From NCBI GenBank assembly GCA_003550325.1, contig QKWP01000050.1, forward strand, positions 236,629 through 300,628: a DNA stretch of 64,000 bases. Direction: 5' to 3'. This document shows, in pieces, positions 46,756-58,753 of the stretch. The translations under genes and the position numbers were made by a program. The DNA is from Gigaspora rosea. Lineage: Eukaryota; Glomeromycota; Glomeromycetes; Diversisporales; Gigasporaceae. How positions within the stretch are numbered: the stretch's first letter is position 1; every line of letters begins with the position of its first letter. Under the pieces are notes generated by a model, which was given only the letters and a program-made list of their open reading frames with translations, searched no databases and had not been told where the DNA came from.

Positions 46756-47511
46756 ACTATATAGAGCAGTGTTGTTAAAAAACTGGTCCAGTAAAGATTA
46801 CTGGAACTGAAGGGTTACTAGAACTAACTAGATGTAACTAGAACATATATAGGTTCTAGTGATAAGTTATCACTAGACCCTTCTAGTCATATTTTTTTAC
46901 CACTGGATGGAAGTTCTAGTGAGGTCCAGTGAGGTCCAGTGCAGTCCAGTGGATCTGGCAAGTCAAAAAAAAATTTTAATTCGTTAAAGTCTGCTTGATA
47001 TATAAGTATTGTGGCAGACTCAATCATGTGACAGACCTTTTATGGTCATATATTTGATTGATTGATTGATCGATAATCAACCAAGGGGATGTAAGTATGA
47101 GAGTAAGGTTTAAGTAGATTAAAGAGTAAGTATATGGTAATTATTGCGTAATTGTTCAAATTAGTAATCCTGGCTGAAATTCAAAAATCGGCTAAGCTAA
47201 TTTTTTAGCCTGTCTGTTGATTTTTTCTAAAATTGGCTAACCGATTTTATAAGTAAAAATTTTTTTTCTCACAATTGCTATAAAATATGATTAGTTTTAT
47301 AGGTTTTTTTAAAAATTATTATTGAAACCCTGTTTTCGTGGTTACCAAGTTGTCACTTTAAGAATCATTATAGGAAGCATCGCACTTTGGACATTATTAG
47401 ATTTTTGGTACTAGTCTAATTAGACACATCACATAGTTGTGCTTGAAGTTTTTTACATGTTGAAGTTGCAACCTTAGTTGCACTAAAATAAGCCAAAATG
47501 TATTAATTGAT

Positions 47512-48099
47512 GATCCGGATAAGATCGGCACTATTACCATATTGGGACAATAGTAAATTTTGGGGATAAGTACAATATAAATTTTTATTATATGCTGAAA
47601 TCTGAGCGGAGTCAAATGAAAAGTAATTTTTTTTATTAAGTTAACGACACATGTCGATTAATTGAAAGTTATAGAGCTCGATGAGACGCATCTAACGGTG
47701 GTTAGATCATCCAAATCGGCCAAGTGGTTGGCGAGATATCATTAAGAAACGATTGGCCGACTATGTAAAATCTTTATGTAAACAATATTTGTTTACATAG
47801 AGATTTTACATAGTCGGCCAATCGTTTCTTAATGATATCTCGCCAACCACTCGGCCGATTTGGATGATCTAACCACCGTTAGATGCGTCTCATCGAGCTC
47901 TATAACTTTCAATTAATCGACATGTGTCGTTAACTTAATAAAAAAATTACTTTTCATTTGACTCCGCTCAGATTTCAGCATATAGTTAATATCATAGGAA
48001 TTTTGCCCCAATTTCTAATATAGAAATAGTGCCGATCTTATCCNTAGGAATTTTGCCCCAATTTCTAATATAGAAATAGTGCCGATCTTATCCGGATCA
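47512..48099. repeat. Near-perfect ~270-bp-arm palindrome containing an assembly N
   Basis: Arms mirror around about 47786 (AACAATATTTGTTT). The inner 190 bp are almost identical, the outer part less so, ending GATCCGGATAAGATCGGCAC. An N stands at 48044, flanked on both sides by the same 49-bp sequence (TAGGAATTTTGCCCC... ending GATCTTATCC), so part of the right arm is duplicated by the assembly. It is probably a foldback MITE. Confidence 0.8.
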
Positions 48100-48124
48100 G
48101 TAATTAATTAGTATTTTAAGCAGG

Positions 48125-48480
48125 GCAACTACAGGCACTTGAAGTTGCAACTTCAAGCACGAAGCCTCCTATATTAGCTGATTTTTGATAATAAATGAAG
48201 GCCATATGCTCACCTTTTTCGACATATTGATTACAATATGTTTCATTAGCAGAACCTGTATTGTCTAATTTTTGATAGTATCTGAAAGCTTTTGTTCGTT
48301 CTTTTCAACTCCAATCCCAATAACTAACATTATATTTTCCATTAGCAGCCTATCATATGAAACAACGGCTTATATTACTTATTGAATAGTATCTAACCTA
48401 ATTAGTTTATTCAATTTCTGGCTTTTATCTTCAATCTGTTGAAAGAAGCATCCTTAGAAACTTTTATATTGTTGGGTCAG
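48125..48480 (-). pseudogene. Sel1-like repeat fragment inside the hAT element
   Basis: Minus-strand frames give RTKAFRYYQKLDNTGSANET then YVEKGEHMAFIYYQKSANIG, about two Sel1 units of the same kind as at 13.5-16.1 kb. Frames are broken. Being inside the hAT borders, it is either a captured host fragment or a remnant in which the element was built. Confidence 0.65.
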
Positions 48481-48530
48481 AGTTAGTATCGAATAGGTTA
48501 GAAGTAGTATTGGATAGGTTAGAATTGGTT

Positions 48531-48642
48531 TAGAGATGTGTCATTATGCTTTATCAGTGTGAGAGCACATATTTTAACTTAGGCAATTAGTTATATAAAA
48601 ATTAATACTTTGCACTGATAAGTGCACAATAGCACATTTCTA
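48531..48642. mobile_element. 112-bp hAT-type MITE candidate
   Basis: TIRs TAGAGATGTGTCATTATGC and (reverse complement) TAGAAATGTGCTATTGTGC, with inner arms TTTATCAGTG/CACTGATAA. The flanking 8-mers do not match. The ends resemble the MITE at 1418. Confidence 0.5.
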
Positions 48643-49252
48643 GTTGGATTAGAGTTAGATAAATTGGTATTTATTGTATTTTTTCTTGATATATATAAAT
48701 AAACATATAAAGTTTACTATATTGTATATAAATATAGTAAATAACTAGTCATGTGAAATAGTAGTTATAGCAGTAAATTATAAAACCCTTATTGTGTCTG
48801 TTTTAAATATAATATGCACCAAAAATGTAACTTTTAATAGTGCTTGGCACATAATACTTTTTTAATATATAATATAAGATATAAGATTTTTACTAAATTC
48901 AGCAAATTAAAAATCAAAACATAGCAGTTTTAATTTAATAAATTTTTAAATCGCATAATAAGATGACTTTTTAATCAAATTGCAAATTTTTCAGCTAGGC
49001 TAACTAAGCTAATAACATTTGATCAGCTTGGCTAGTCGAAAAATTTTGTTTGACCAGGGTTACTAGTTCAAGTATATTTTAGTATTGTTGAAGTTTATAA
49101 TTCTGCAAACCTGATTTTAGTTCTGGCTATATCGACCCTACTCAGTAAGTTTACTAAAGTGGCCTGTCAGGATGATAGTCATATAGAAGCAAGGGTCAGG
49201 TGGCATATAATTTAGACATCAGTTATTCAATAGCAAAATAAAAGTTTGCAAT

Positions 49253-49476
49253 TAGGAATGCTAAAAGTTCAACTTGACTCAAAGAGTTAAGATTTTATTA
49301 AAGTCCAGTTCTGAGTTAAATTTAGAACTTGACTCGCATTGCACATGCATCTTGTATATTAAATAGTAAATGCATACGCATGCAAAAGTATGCTTATTGT
49401 TATATTTGCAATGCGAGTTGAGTTTCAAGCTTGACTTTAATAAAACTCAACTCTCTCTAAACTTTTAACATCCCTA
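49253..49476. mobile_element. 224-bp hAT MITE nested in the 3.6 kb hAT
   Basis: TIRs TAGGAATGCTAAAAGTT and (reverse complement) TAGGGATGTTAAAAGTT. Flanks TTTGCAAT (49245-49252) and CTTGCAAC (49477-49484) agree at 6 of 8 positions. Subterminal AACTTGACTC/GAGTTGAG motifs are mirrored. Confidence 0.75.
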
Positions 49477-49499
49477 CTTGCAACTGATTAGCTAGTATA

Positions 49500-50030
49500 T
49501 ATATCATATTGTTAACCTGTAAAATATCACAAAAACGGACATAACGTTTGAACCAGTGATCCAAATTCGATGAAACAACCACCATTCGACTCAGCGCGAT
49601 GAGACGGTTCGAATAAGCTATAGTAAGTCCCTGTACAACCTCTGGTTGCCAAGATAGGAGTTGTCAAATATTTACACCTATACTTATTAATAGACCAACG
49701 ATCTGATTGGCTAGGCGATTGCTGCGGACAAAAATCGTAGATCTGACATATCTAAAAGATGTCATATTTATAGCTTATATTCTAGATATTTTATTTATTA
49801 CATATATATTATTTACTACATATATTATATTTATACTAGTTATACTATATATTTTATTAATAATAGTTATAGTATATATTACACATGTAAAAGATATTGA
49901 CCGTTACATTTGTAAAATTTCAAAAAGTATAAAAGCGGCCGATGTGGACCTCAAGTTCAACATCGAGTCTTCATACTCTTTCAATAATAAAAACAACTAT
50001 TAACTACACAAATCAAACAGTTATTAGTAT
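49500..50030. other. Unassigned block with TATA-like and A-rich 3' features
   Basis: Starts near TGTTAACCTGTAAAATATC. GTATAAAAGCGG near 49929 resembles a TATA box and AATAATAAAAAC follows near 49982. The layout recalls a solo LTR, but no target duplication was found. The 98-codon plus ORF at 49707-50003 is mostly I, L, Y and T across an AT-rich stretch and has no recognised domain. Confidence 0.3.
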
Positions 50031-50399
50031 CCTCATATACTTTTAATTGTAGCCTCTTTCGTAATTGCAAATTGCCTTAAATCTTCTTTGTTAAGTTTTC
50101 TTAAAAACGCCATACTGACTTAGATATACCACAGTAACAAAGTTTGAAGTTACACAAAGTGTTCACTGTCTAAGATCACTCTAGTTACCTAATATCTTTG
50201 AAGAAGTGGATATAGGATAACAATATGTATACAAACTTTAATTCTTATTCGTATTTTGATTGGCTAATATTATATTGGTTCCAGTGAAATAATCCCTTCC
50301 AGTGAAAACTTCACTGGAACCACTGGAACACTGGAATTATCTGGATGTCCAGTGAAGTTTCAGCTTCCAGTTAACAACACTGATATAGAGTGTGACTAT

Positions 50400-51050
50400 A
50401 GGAAAGAACAACTATACTAATTTATATTTGCATTACTGATTATTATATAATTATTTATCCATCATTTATGCAATCAATCTTTAGACTTTTGATTAAAGTT
50501 ATTCTACCTGATTAAACAATTTCTAGGCCAAGATGGCACTACAAAATCTTGTGGTAATAGATTCAACTACAATACTATTTTGAGAATTTCATATAGATTA
50601 ACTTTGAGTTTAATTTTACTATATTTATTTTTATTAATAATTATTTTTTTAGGTAATAATGCATAAACAAAGCTCTTTATTGGAGTAGTACCAAAGGTTT
50701 TAATAATGCAAAATTTATTCCTTAAATAACAGCTAGCAGTAATAATTCTAAAGAGGTTTAAACTTTTAAAGGATTTAGATTTTTAAAAAATTTCAAATCA
50801 GGCATATGGTATCTCATAACTAGCCAGTTTCAAGTTTAGATTTTTTAAGTAAATAGATATTCAAGAAAGATTTGTAAATTATTGAATCTGGTTATATGTT
50901 GTTATTAATATTTATAGGTCAATTATTTATCAAGAGTCTATTTATTATTATTAATATTTATAGGTCAATTATTTATCAAGAGTCTATTTATTAAATAAAA
51001 ATTTATAAAAACTTTTCAATATTTATATGTGCTAAAACAATTTATATTTT
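50400..51050. other. No gene; one 43-bp tandem duplication
   Basis: AT-rich. TTATTAATATTTATAGGTCA followed by ATTATTTATCAAGAGTCTAT occurs twice in a row (about 50902-50987). Nothing else recognised. Confidence 0.55.
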
Positions 51051-51058
51051 GTTAAATA

Positions 51059-51401
51059 CAGTCAAACCTCTTTAAATTCATCTCTCTAAATGCATAACTT
51101 CTTTAAATGCATATTAATTGTCTGGACCATTGACAGGCTTAATAAATAAGTGCATATTCTTTATTTCGTATATGCATACTATTTTTTTGGTGCGCCTATA
51201 TAAATCCCTCTATAAATGCATATCACATAACTATAGGCCAATCAAATCAGGACTACATGTTATGATTTTGTATATCATATAACTTGTTTGAGATAATTTT
51301 ATTATATGACATATATAAATAAGTGATCTTTAAATACAAACCTCCTTAAATGCATACCTTAGAGCTAGTCCCAATGATATGTATTTAGAAAGGTCTGACT
51401 G
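51059..51401. mobile_element. 343-bp pogo/Tigger-type MITE
   Basis: TIRs CAGTCAAACCTCTTTAAATT and (reverse complement) CAGTCAGACCTTTCTAAATA, bounded by TA on both sides. The subterminal zones repeat TTTAAATGCATA. CAGT-ended TIRs with TA duplication are typical of the pogo branch of Tc1/mariner. Confidence 0.82.
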
Positions 51402-51839
51402 TATATTATAAAAGCAAAGTAGCAAAAAAAGCTTTCAAAATCTACAATTTATTAAAATTAATCACAATATTCATAAAATAATATTAAAAACAAATTTAAT
51501 AGAGAATCAAGTAATAGGTTTTAATAATTTTTATACTATTAGATTTGTCTCAAAAAGATAAATCAAATAGTTTAAGGTTCAACAAATTCTGACTGCTGGA
51601 TCATGAAATATCATTGATCTAATAATTTAAAAATTTTTATATTATTATAAACTAATTAAAAAACTGTTCATACGTTCAATTGAACCTTGAGTCAATTTGG
51701 AAAGGTTGTGCTATAAGGATTACTGTATTACTATAAAATAGCGCACATATGCATTATTTTAAAATCATATTTTCTAAAAATAGTATGCTTGGCTTCAAAA
51801 TAATACCCATGCATGTTCTTAAATAGTATGCACTTTATA

Positions 51840-53463
51840 TATAGTAAAATCTCTAAGTGCACCCTCTATAAATAGGATTCCAAATTGAGTGATCCAGTTT
51901 TGCATACCATATTTGGTCAAAATTGTCAAAATTTTGCTCTTTTCAAATATCTTATTAATAATAAAATTTACAGATAAATAACAATTCTATATATATTATT
52001 ACAAATGTTCTCAGATTTTTTTATTATTTTCAAGCTATCTAATCTACAAAAATAGAAAAAATGGGTTATAGTTATCCAGTTGACCCATTTTGTTTGATTT
52101 TAAAATTTAGATAACTCAAAAACTAATTCAAGAATCACAAAACTCTATCTAGAAATTTGTAGAAAAGATACACTTCTGCAACTTCAATAATAATTAAAAG
52201 CAGCTTAAAAAGATCTGTTTTCTAAAATTATCAACTAAATATAGCAAAAAAACAGATCAAAAAGTTTGGAACCCTATCTATAAGTGCACATCCTCTCCAA
52301 ATGCATATTCAAATTCTGGTCCAAACATATATATAGTGTTACACTTGGAATTCATCTTCAAAAAAATTCAAGAGACAGATAGTTTATAGTATGAAAAATA
52401 TACTATAGTGATATGGCAGGCTAATAATAATATTAGTATATGACTTAGTAAAGAGGATTAAATAAGGCTTTTATGAAAAAGGCAGCAATATAATTATATA
52501 TAAAGAGATAAGAGGTAGGTTACTTTACTACAATAAATAACAATAAGAGACACAGTTTCTCTTAACCAACTATAAAATTCTACTAAGAAAATAAAGTATA
52601 TGTTATAACATGTATAAGGACATGCACAAAGACTTGATTATTCAGTAAGAAATAAGGATTACAAGAGAAAATTCAATTCTAACTAAATGTTTAAAAGGGT
52701 AAACCAAATCTGCTTTGCTACAAAGGCAAAAAGAGGGGTTATATACATAAAATTGTGGGTTATAATCTATATTACTAATAACTATTCTATTCTATTCTAT
52801 AGACTATTTACTCTAATCAATTATAAATTAAAAAGAACTAATAGAATATTATGACAATACTATAAGTAAAAGAGAAATGTAATATGAGTGGACAAGAATT
52901 TAAAATTTCAAATGTCTATCCTGTGATTATCCAGATCAATTGCATAGTTGCATAATTGTGTATAAATAATCAGAGATTTCATATAATCAGCATTAAATGA
53001 AGATTGATGACAATCAAATTTATATATTATCATAATAGCATTTCCAAGTGTAACAATAGTCTTTATAAATGCACATTTTTGTAATATTCTTTAAGTGCAT
53101 GTTGTTAAAATCAGGTTCGTATTATTTTACCAACAATCACTTCATCGACATAACATTTAATTGACAAATACTCTCTAACAAGTTTATTTTAGCGACAGTT
53201 TGTTTCACTAAAGATCATTTCACTAACAAGTTTTTTTCAAAAAGCACACTAACTTTAGCTCTAATTCTACCCTAACCCTAATGACAATTACCAGAATTAC
53301 TTTGTCAATGAAATGAGCTTTAGTAAAAAATACTATCAGTAAATAAACTTGTTAGTGAATAATTGTTAGTAAAATATTATGTCAGTGAAGTAATTGTCGA
53401 TTAATTGATTGCCACTTGTTAAAATCTAGTACTAAGAGTGTGCATCTAGAGAGATTTTACTGC
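51840..53463. mobile_element. 1.6 kb pogo-like non-autonomous element
   Basis: Left end TAGTAAAATCTCTAAGTGCA and right end (reverse complement) CAGTAAAATCTCTCTAGATG. Subterminal TAAGTGCACATCCTCT-type motifs recur at 52280, 53050 and 53090. The interior includes an inverted repeat at 53125-53405 (CTAACAAGTTTATTT and complement). No transposase recognised. The first base of the left TIR and one TA are changed, so it is older than the 51059 copy. Confidence 0.6.
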
Positions 53464-53479
53464 AGTAGTATACTATATA

Positions 53480-54255
53480 AATAAATATATAACATATGAA
53501 AAAATTAGAATTGCCTTAAAATAGCACACATGCACATACTCGAAATACTATGTAGATGATTGAAATATCACTTAGATATGTGCTATTTTGTGGTAATATG
53601 AGGACCCTGAATCATATATAGCTAGATCAGGTATTAGTTTGCTTATTTTTGGTAATTTTATACAGATTTTTTTTATTTATAGTAATTTTTTGCTTATTTT
53701 TAAGGGTTTTTTGCAAATCTTTTTGTTTTGGCTATTTTATAATTAACCTGACCCATCTATGTTTATTTCAGGGTCCTGTAATATGGTATTTTCTATCTAA
53801 AATAATAATAATGAAAAGATATACTGTTTGATATAATCTTTTTTTTTACATAATGATAAATAACAAAACCTAAACCCCAAAAAACTCCGATGAAAGACAA
53901 AACCTCAATTTTTCTAATGAATAATAATACCCCAATTTTAAAATATTGATATCCAAACCTTAAAAATAATGAAACTTTAGTACTCTCTAAAAAAGGATTC
54001 AATTATCAAAAAATTTTGTTAATAACAAAGCTATAGTACTCCTGTTGAAAAAAATAATTATTAAAAATCTATGTTTTGCTATTAATAAAACAACAATTAA
54101 ATTTTATAAAAATATTAAATTATTATTAAGACTCTTAGTTTATTTAATATTGGAGATATTTATAGGCTTGACCCAGCCTGTATATTTAGTTTTTTAAAGC
54201 TAATTATAGCAGATTTATAAATAGCAAAAAAAAAATAATTAATTAATATAGATGT
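53480..54255. other. No gene recognised
   Basis: AT-rich sequence between the pogo-like element and the next hAT. Two overlapping 60-70 codon ORFs (53649-54002, opposite strands) have no recognisable domain. Confidence 0.4.
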
Positions 54256-54487
54256 GTTATAATTAGGGATAAGTCAGTCAGTTACAATCAGTCATTAGTT
54301 GGTCATAATCTATTAACTGCTTATGACCAGTTGACCATGAACAGTTATGCAGTTAATGGCCAGTTATAGCCAGCTAATAAATTATTTATGCAATTATTTA
54401 ATCAAATATCTAAATAAGTGACAAGTCGGTATACTATACAAACTGCTAAAAGAGAAATTACATGATTAATAAAACTGTCATCCATAT

Positions 54488-54840
54488 TCTGGTCAAATTT
54501 ACAGATTATTTGACTATATTTAAAATTCTTTTGTTATAGATTTGGCCAAATAATCTGCAAATTTGACCAGAATTATTAATAATTTGTCTTGATCAGACAT
54601 ATTAAATAATTGATATAGTACAATATAATTACAAAAAACAATATAATGAAAAGAGTCTGAACTGCTAAAAAGGATCTATGCTAGCTAGCTACCTTATTTA
54701 ATATTTTGCTACTCAAAAAAACCTATTGCATACAATTTTGTCAAAATTGCAGATTATTTAACTAGAATTAAGATTGTTTTGTTATAATTCTGACCAAATA
54801 ATCTGCAAATTTGGCCAAAATTATGAAAAAGATATTTCTT
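54488..54840. repeat. Two related palindromes in the hAT interior
   Basis: TTCTGGTCAAATTTACAGAT and its mirror ATCTGCAAATTTGACCAGAA lie at 54489-54575, and a second, more diverged pair (TTTTGTCAAAATTGCAGATT with AATCTGCAAATTTGGCCAAA) at 54738-54820. Each can fold into a hairpin of about 85-90 nt. Confidence 0.7.
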
Positions 54841-55216
54841 AACTGGGTTTAAACACTGTCTAAAAAATTTTTAAATCATGTAATATACATTAATATATAT
54901 TCAATATTGTTATATTTATTATTATTGTTCACTTATATTAATAAAAAAATTTATTTGAAAATAAACCATATTATTAATTATAGTCCAGTGCAAAAAGATT
55001 TGTACTTCAAATAGCTCTGATTCAAATATTTTTTGTACAAATTAATTTTTGATTTTTTTAATTTAATATACTTATTAGATTACCGGATTAATAAAAATAA
55101 AATTATTTTGATTATTTTATTGATAAAATAAAAAAATTTATTAATAGTAACTTTTTTTAACAATATTTACTATATAATTTACTATAGTAATCTATAGTAA
55201 TTTTTTTTTTTTAACC

Positions 55217-55240
55217 CCAAGATAGCAATTATCTGGGGAC
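55217..55240 (-). other. LINE 3'-terminal hairpin
   Basis: The transcript would end CCCCAGATA-ATTGC-TATCTTGGGG, a 9-bp stem with one bulged base, then TT and the A tail. A differently paired hairpin in the same position occurs in the 47-nt insert at 31763-31826. Some LINEs use such a 3' stem-loop to recruit their RT. Role inferred. Confidence 0.75.
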
Positions 55241-55520
55241 ATCGAATGACGCTATTTATTAATCTTAATTATATATACAAATTAATCTGTACATTTACAT
55301 AGCTAACTATTCTTCCCACATATTTCCTTCAACGAATCTCTTTCTTTTTTCTTGAGCAGGTGACTGTTTAATGCCACTCTTATCTCTTTTGTGACTCTTG
55401 CTTTCCATATAAATCGCAGTGCAGGTTCTGGCATAGAGCCGGTACCCACATCTTGTTTGTGAACTATACTCATATTTTATATACTACTACGATGTGTAAC
55501 CAAATAACTATCGTGTGCGG

Positions 55521-58500
55521 CTAGGTTGTCTTCAAATTGGATGCGAAGATTACTTCTTCCATCATGGCTAGGGGTACGGAATCCGGCAAGAGACTAAACA
55601 TATTATATGCCAGATCCCATAGCTTATGGCTAATTCGGCATTCTATTATGAAATGCTTTATTGTTTGTCTTTCCCTCAGGCATCACGAACAGTCACATGA
55701 TATCATTAGGTCCATATATACCAATCTTGTGCCTAGGGGAAGTGCTTTATATAGCATCCTCCAAAAAATATCTTTTTTGTTGTTTGAAATCCACTTTATT
55801 TTTGACCATGCCCAATTCTCCTTTCTATTAGGTTCACTGAAAAAGTTGGTTTGTGTAAGGGTTCCTGTAATGGATACTTTATTCAAGTATGCTGTTGCTT
55901 TAGCTGTCATTAGATTCAATGTGCTCGTTTCCATTATTTTGATTTCATCTAGCTTCCATGGCCAGTTGTCTCTACTTACTAGTACTTCTCCTTTCAGTCT
56001 TTTCCAGGCAGTAAGATATGGCTTCTACTTATCGGGCCATCCTTTTAACCTGATTAGAGGAATCGACAAAGCTTCCTGTACTGACTTTTTTCATCTTTTA
56101 CATAGTGCAGCTTCTATTTTCAACCTCTCATTCGTTGCCCAAAAATTTTTACTTGAGCAAAGTTTTGCCCAGATCATTATTAGCCTTGCATTAAGCATGT
56201 TTGCTAGAACCGAGGTATTTAACCCATTGTTTTCCTGAGTTTGTTGGTAAACCGCATACCTTGGAAGTAGTTTTGATTTGTCTTTTACTCACGTGATTAT
56301 TAGTTCATTGATCTTGTTTAATTGTTTTCTATTTGGGAGTAGCAGGTATGAGGCAAACCAGACTCTAGAAAGGAAAAGTGTCTTTGCAATCAGAATCTTG
56401 CCCTTAAATGAGAGACCTCTTCTTTTCACATTTTCTATTAATTTTTTCATTTTTGTAGTCACATTGTTCCAAAAGTCTTTACTCGGTTGGTCTTCTTTGT
56501 TTACTTCATAACCAAGAATTCTAATTGTACTGCTTTCTCCCAGTTTATCGAAATGTTCTTCTCCCGGTAGTGCAGTTTGAAGTGCTTCTTTTGTTAATAG
56601 AAGTAACTTGGATTTCTTCTTGTTGACTGCTGTATTTGCTGCTGCTTCATATGTCATTAAAAGGTTTATACAGGTATTCCAATCTGCAACTAAACCTAGG
56701 CCTACTGTTAAATTATCTGCATAAGCCGTGAACTTGAATTTCGTGAGTCCAGTTGGTGCTCCACTTATTCTTCTTTTTAGCGTTCTTAGGAAAGGTTCAA
56801 ATGCTATTATGTATAGTAGTAGAGAGAGTGGGTCTCCTTGTCTGACACCTCTATTAATCTAAAATGGAGTGGAAAGCAACCCTGTATCCATAATATGTGC
56901 AACCAAATGGTCAAACAGACTTTTAACTAGTTCTACAAATATTGGGCTAAAATTCTTCTTTTCCAGCACCTGCAACAGGTAACTATGGTGCACTCTATCA
57001 AATGCCTTTTTCTAATCTAGGAAAAGGAGCCAGGCTGTATTACCTTGGTTTTCTTGGCTTCGCATCGTACTAATAATATCCATAGCCGCATCTACAATTG
57101 ATCTATCTTTTACAAACCCTGCTTGCTGTTCTTCTATGATATCTTTACATATATTGTTGAGTCTGTCTTCTATGATTTTCATAAAGATTTTAGCATCTGT
57201 GTTCACTAGAGATATAGGTCACCAATTACTAAAATTTTCAAGATCCTCACTCTTTTTAGAAAGTAGTGTAATTACTGATTTTCTTCATGATTCTAGAATT
57301 ATACCTAAACTAAGTGCTTTATTGAAAACCTTTTTGAGAACTGGAGCCACCTCATCTCGAAAGGCCTTGTAGAATTCATACGTTATACCATTAGCACCTG
57401 GAGCTTTATAGTTTGGAAGTTTATCAATTGTATCTAAGATTTCTTGTAGACTAATTTCTTTTATTAATGCACTGTTTTGCTATTGCGATACTGATGGCAG
57501 ATTCTCCATTAGAGCTTTGACTGCATTTTCATCTATCAGTTCTGCTTGGTACAATGGCTCAAATTTATTTCTTATATAATGTAAAATTTATAAACGATCT
57601 ACTACTATAGGTTTTGTGGGGTCTCTAACTAAATTTGTTGCCTCTCGTGATGACTTAGACTTATACTGCTCAAAAAAATACTTGGTTGACTTTTTCTCAT
57701 CCTCTAACCACTTGGTGTTTGATCTTATTTGCCATTTTTCTGTTAGAAGTTTCATTTCCAACTGTAGTTCAAATCTCAACTGCGATACTATAATACTCAA
57801 ATCATCTAGTTGTGGATTTTTTGCCATTTTATTGTTAAGTTCTGTTATTCTTTTGTGGATTTTTTGTATTCGAGTTTATGGGTTTGTTGGAGGTTTACAG
57901 GCTCTAAAGATCGACTGGTACCGCACTTTCTGAAAATCCCAGTCCAGAGCTTCCTCTGCTTCCTTAAGATCTTCTTTTATCTCTTTTGCTATAAATAGGT
58001 TATCCAACATACGTGAATTGAGTTTCCATAAAGTAGGTTTCGCAGTTTTTTGGTTTTGGTATAGAGAACAACATACAAGGAGGTAGTTCAAATTCCAAAC
58101 TTAGTCTCTATCTTTTTGCACATTTGTATATGTCGTTGTTAAGAAATATATAATCTAATCTAGTGGCCATAGAATAACTCTCCCTAACTGTTTGATGATA
58201 GGTAATAAAGGGTTTTGTTTTGCTTATGCATGCTGTGTCTGTGAAGTCCTTCATAATTTCTTTTAATTTGTTTCTTGTCAGATCTGAGTAGCTGTGTGAT
58301 TGGCTGATTCTGTTAAGCTAGGTTCAAATTCGTATTAAAGTCACTTGCTATGAGGTTAATCATATTGGTATCTATGCTAGGTGTCCACTCTTCTAGGAAC
58401 TTTTGTCTGTCAGGAATGTTTGGAGGTGCATAGACACTTGTAGCTTGAAATGTTAGATGCTTTAAGTGAAAATTGGCCATTATTACTCTACCATCATGTG

Positions 58501-58753
58501 AGATTCTTGGATTACTGAAGCTTATTTTTCAATTTCCTGTGAGTATCGCTGCCTTTGAAGACCATATTGAGTTTAGGTGGCATTGACTCTTAAGGAAGTT
58601 TTGTATAGCTATATCGCTTAAATTAGTTTCCTGAATTAAAATAAAGTCCATTTTATATGATTTAAGAAGAGTTAGTGTTTCTTTACATTTGGTTCTGTTG
58701 TTTAGTCCTTTAACATTCAATGTTGCAATTGTAATCACATGTTTTTCTTTCAT
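55521..58753 (-). pseudogene. LINE ORF2: APE endonuclease and reverse transcriptase, decayed
   Basis: About 1,070 codons. The endonuclease starts MKEKHVITIATLNVKGLNNR and keeps FILIQETNLS, RISHDGRVIMANF, YAPPNIPDRQKFLEEW and a DFNTNL motif (SDF for the usual GDF). The RT has KWLEDEKKSTKYFF, EEQQAGFVKDRSIVDA, NRGVRQGDPLS, YADN (about 56711-56725, where YADD is expected) and KILGYE-like IRILGYEVN. The C-terminus keeps DIFWRMLYKALPLGTRLVYM, then CDCS and an HFIIEC-type zinc-binding pattern, ending at 55521. Stops occur from about 58529 on, and several frame changes lie around 57.9-58.3 kb. The change in the catalytic pair would itself abolish RT activity. Confidence 0.9.

Larger units (their letters stand above)
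46767..50382. mobile_element. 3.6 kb non-autonomous hAT element
   Basis: Ends CAGTGTTGTTAAAAAACTGG and (reverse complement) CAGTGTTGTTAACTGGAAGC with a perfect 8-bp duplication ATATAGAG (46759-46766, 50383-50390). GGTCCAGTG motifs crowd both subterminal zones (46790-46965, 50275-50370). No transposase. Contents: foldback 47512-48099, Sel1 fragment 48125-48480, two small hAT MITEs, and an LTR-like or unassigned block 49500-50030. Confidence 0.9.

Noticed and set aside
49707-50003. 98-codon hydrophobic ORF as a small membrane protein
   Set aside because: Residues follow the AT-rich composition (I, L, Y, T), there is no family match, and it lies inside a hAT element.
55537-56238. Plus-strand ORF of 233 codons
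   Set aside because: Antisense to the conserved C-terminal part of LINE ORF2 on the minus strand.
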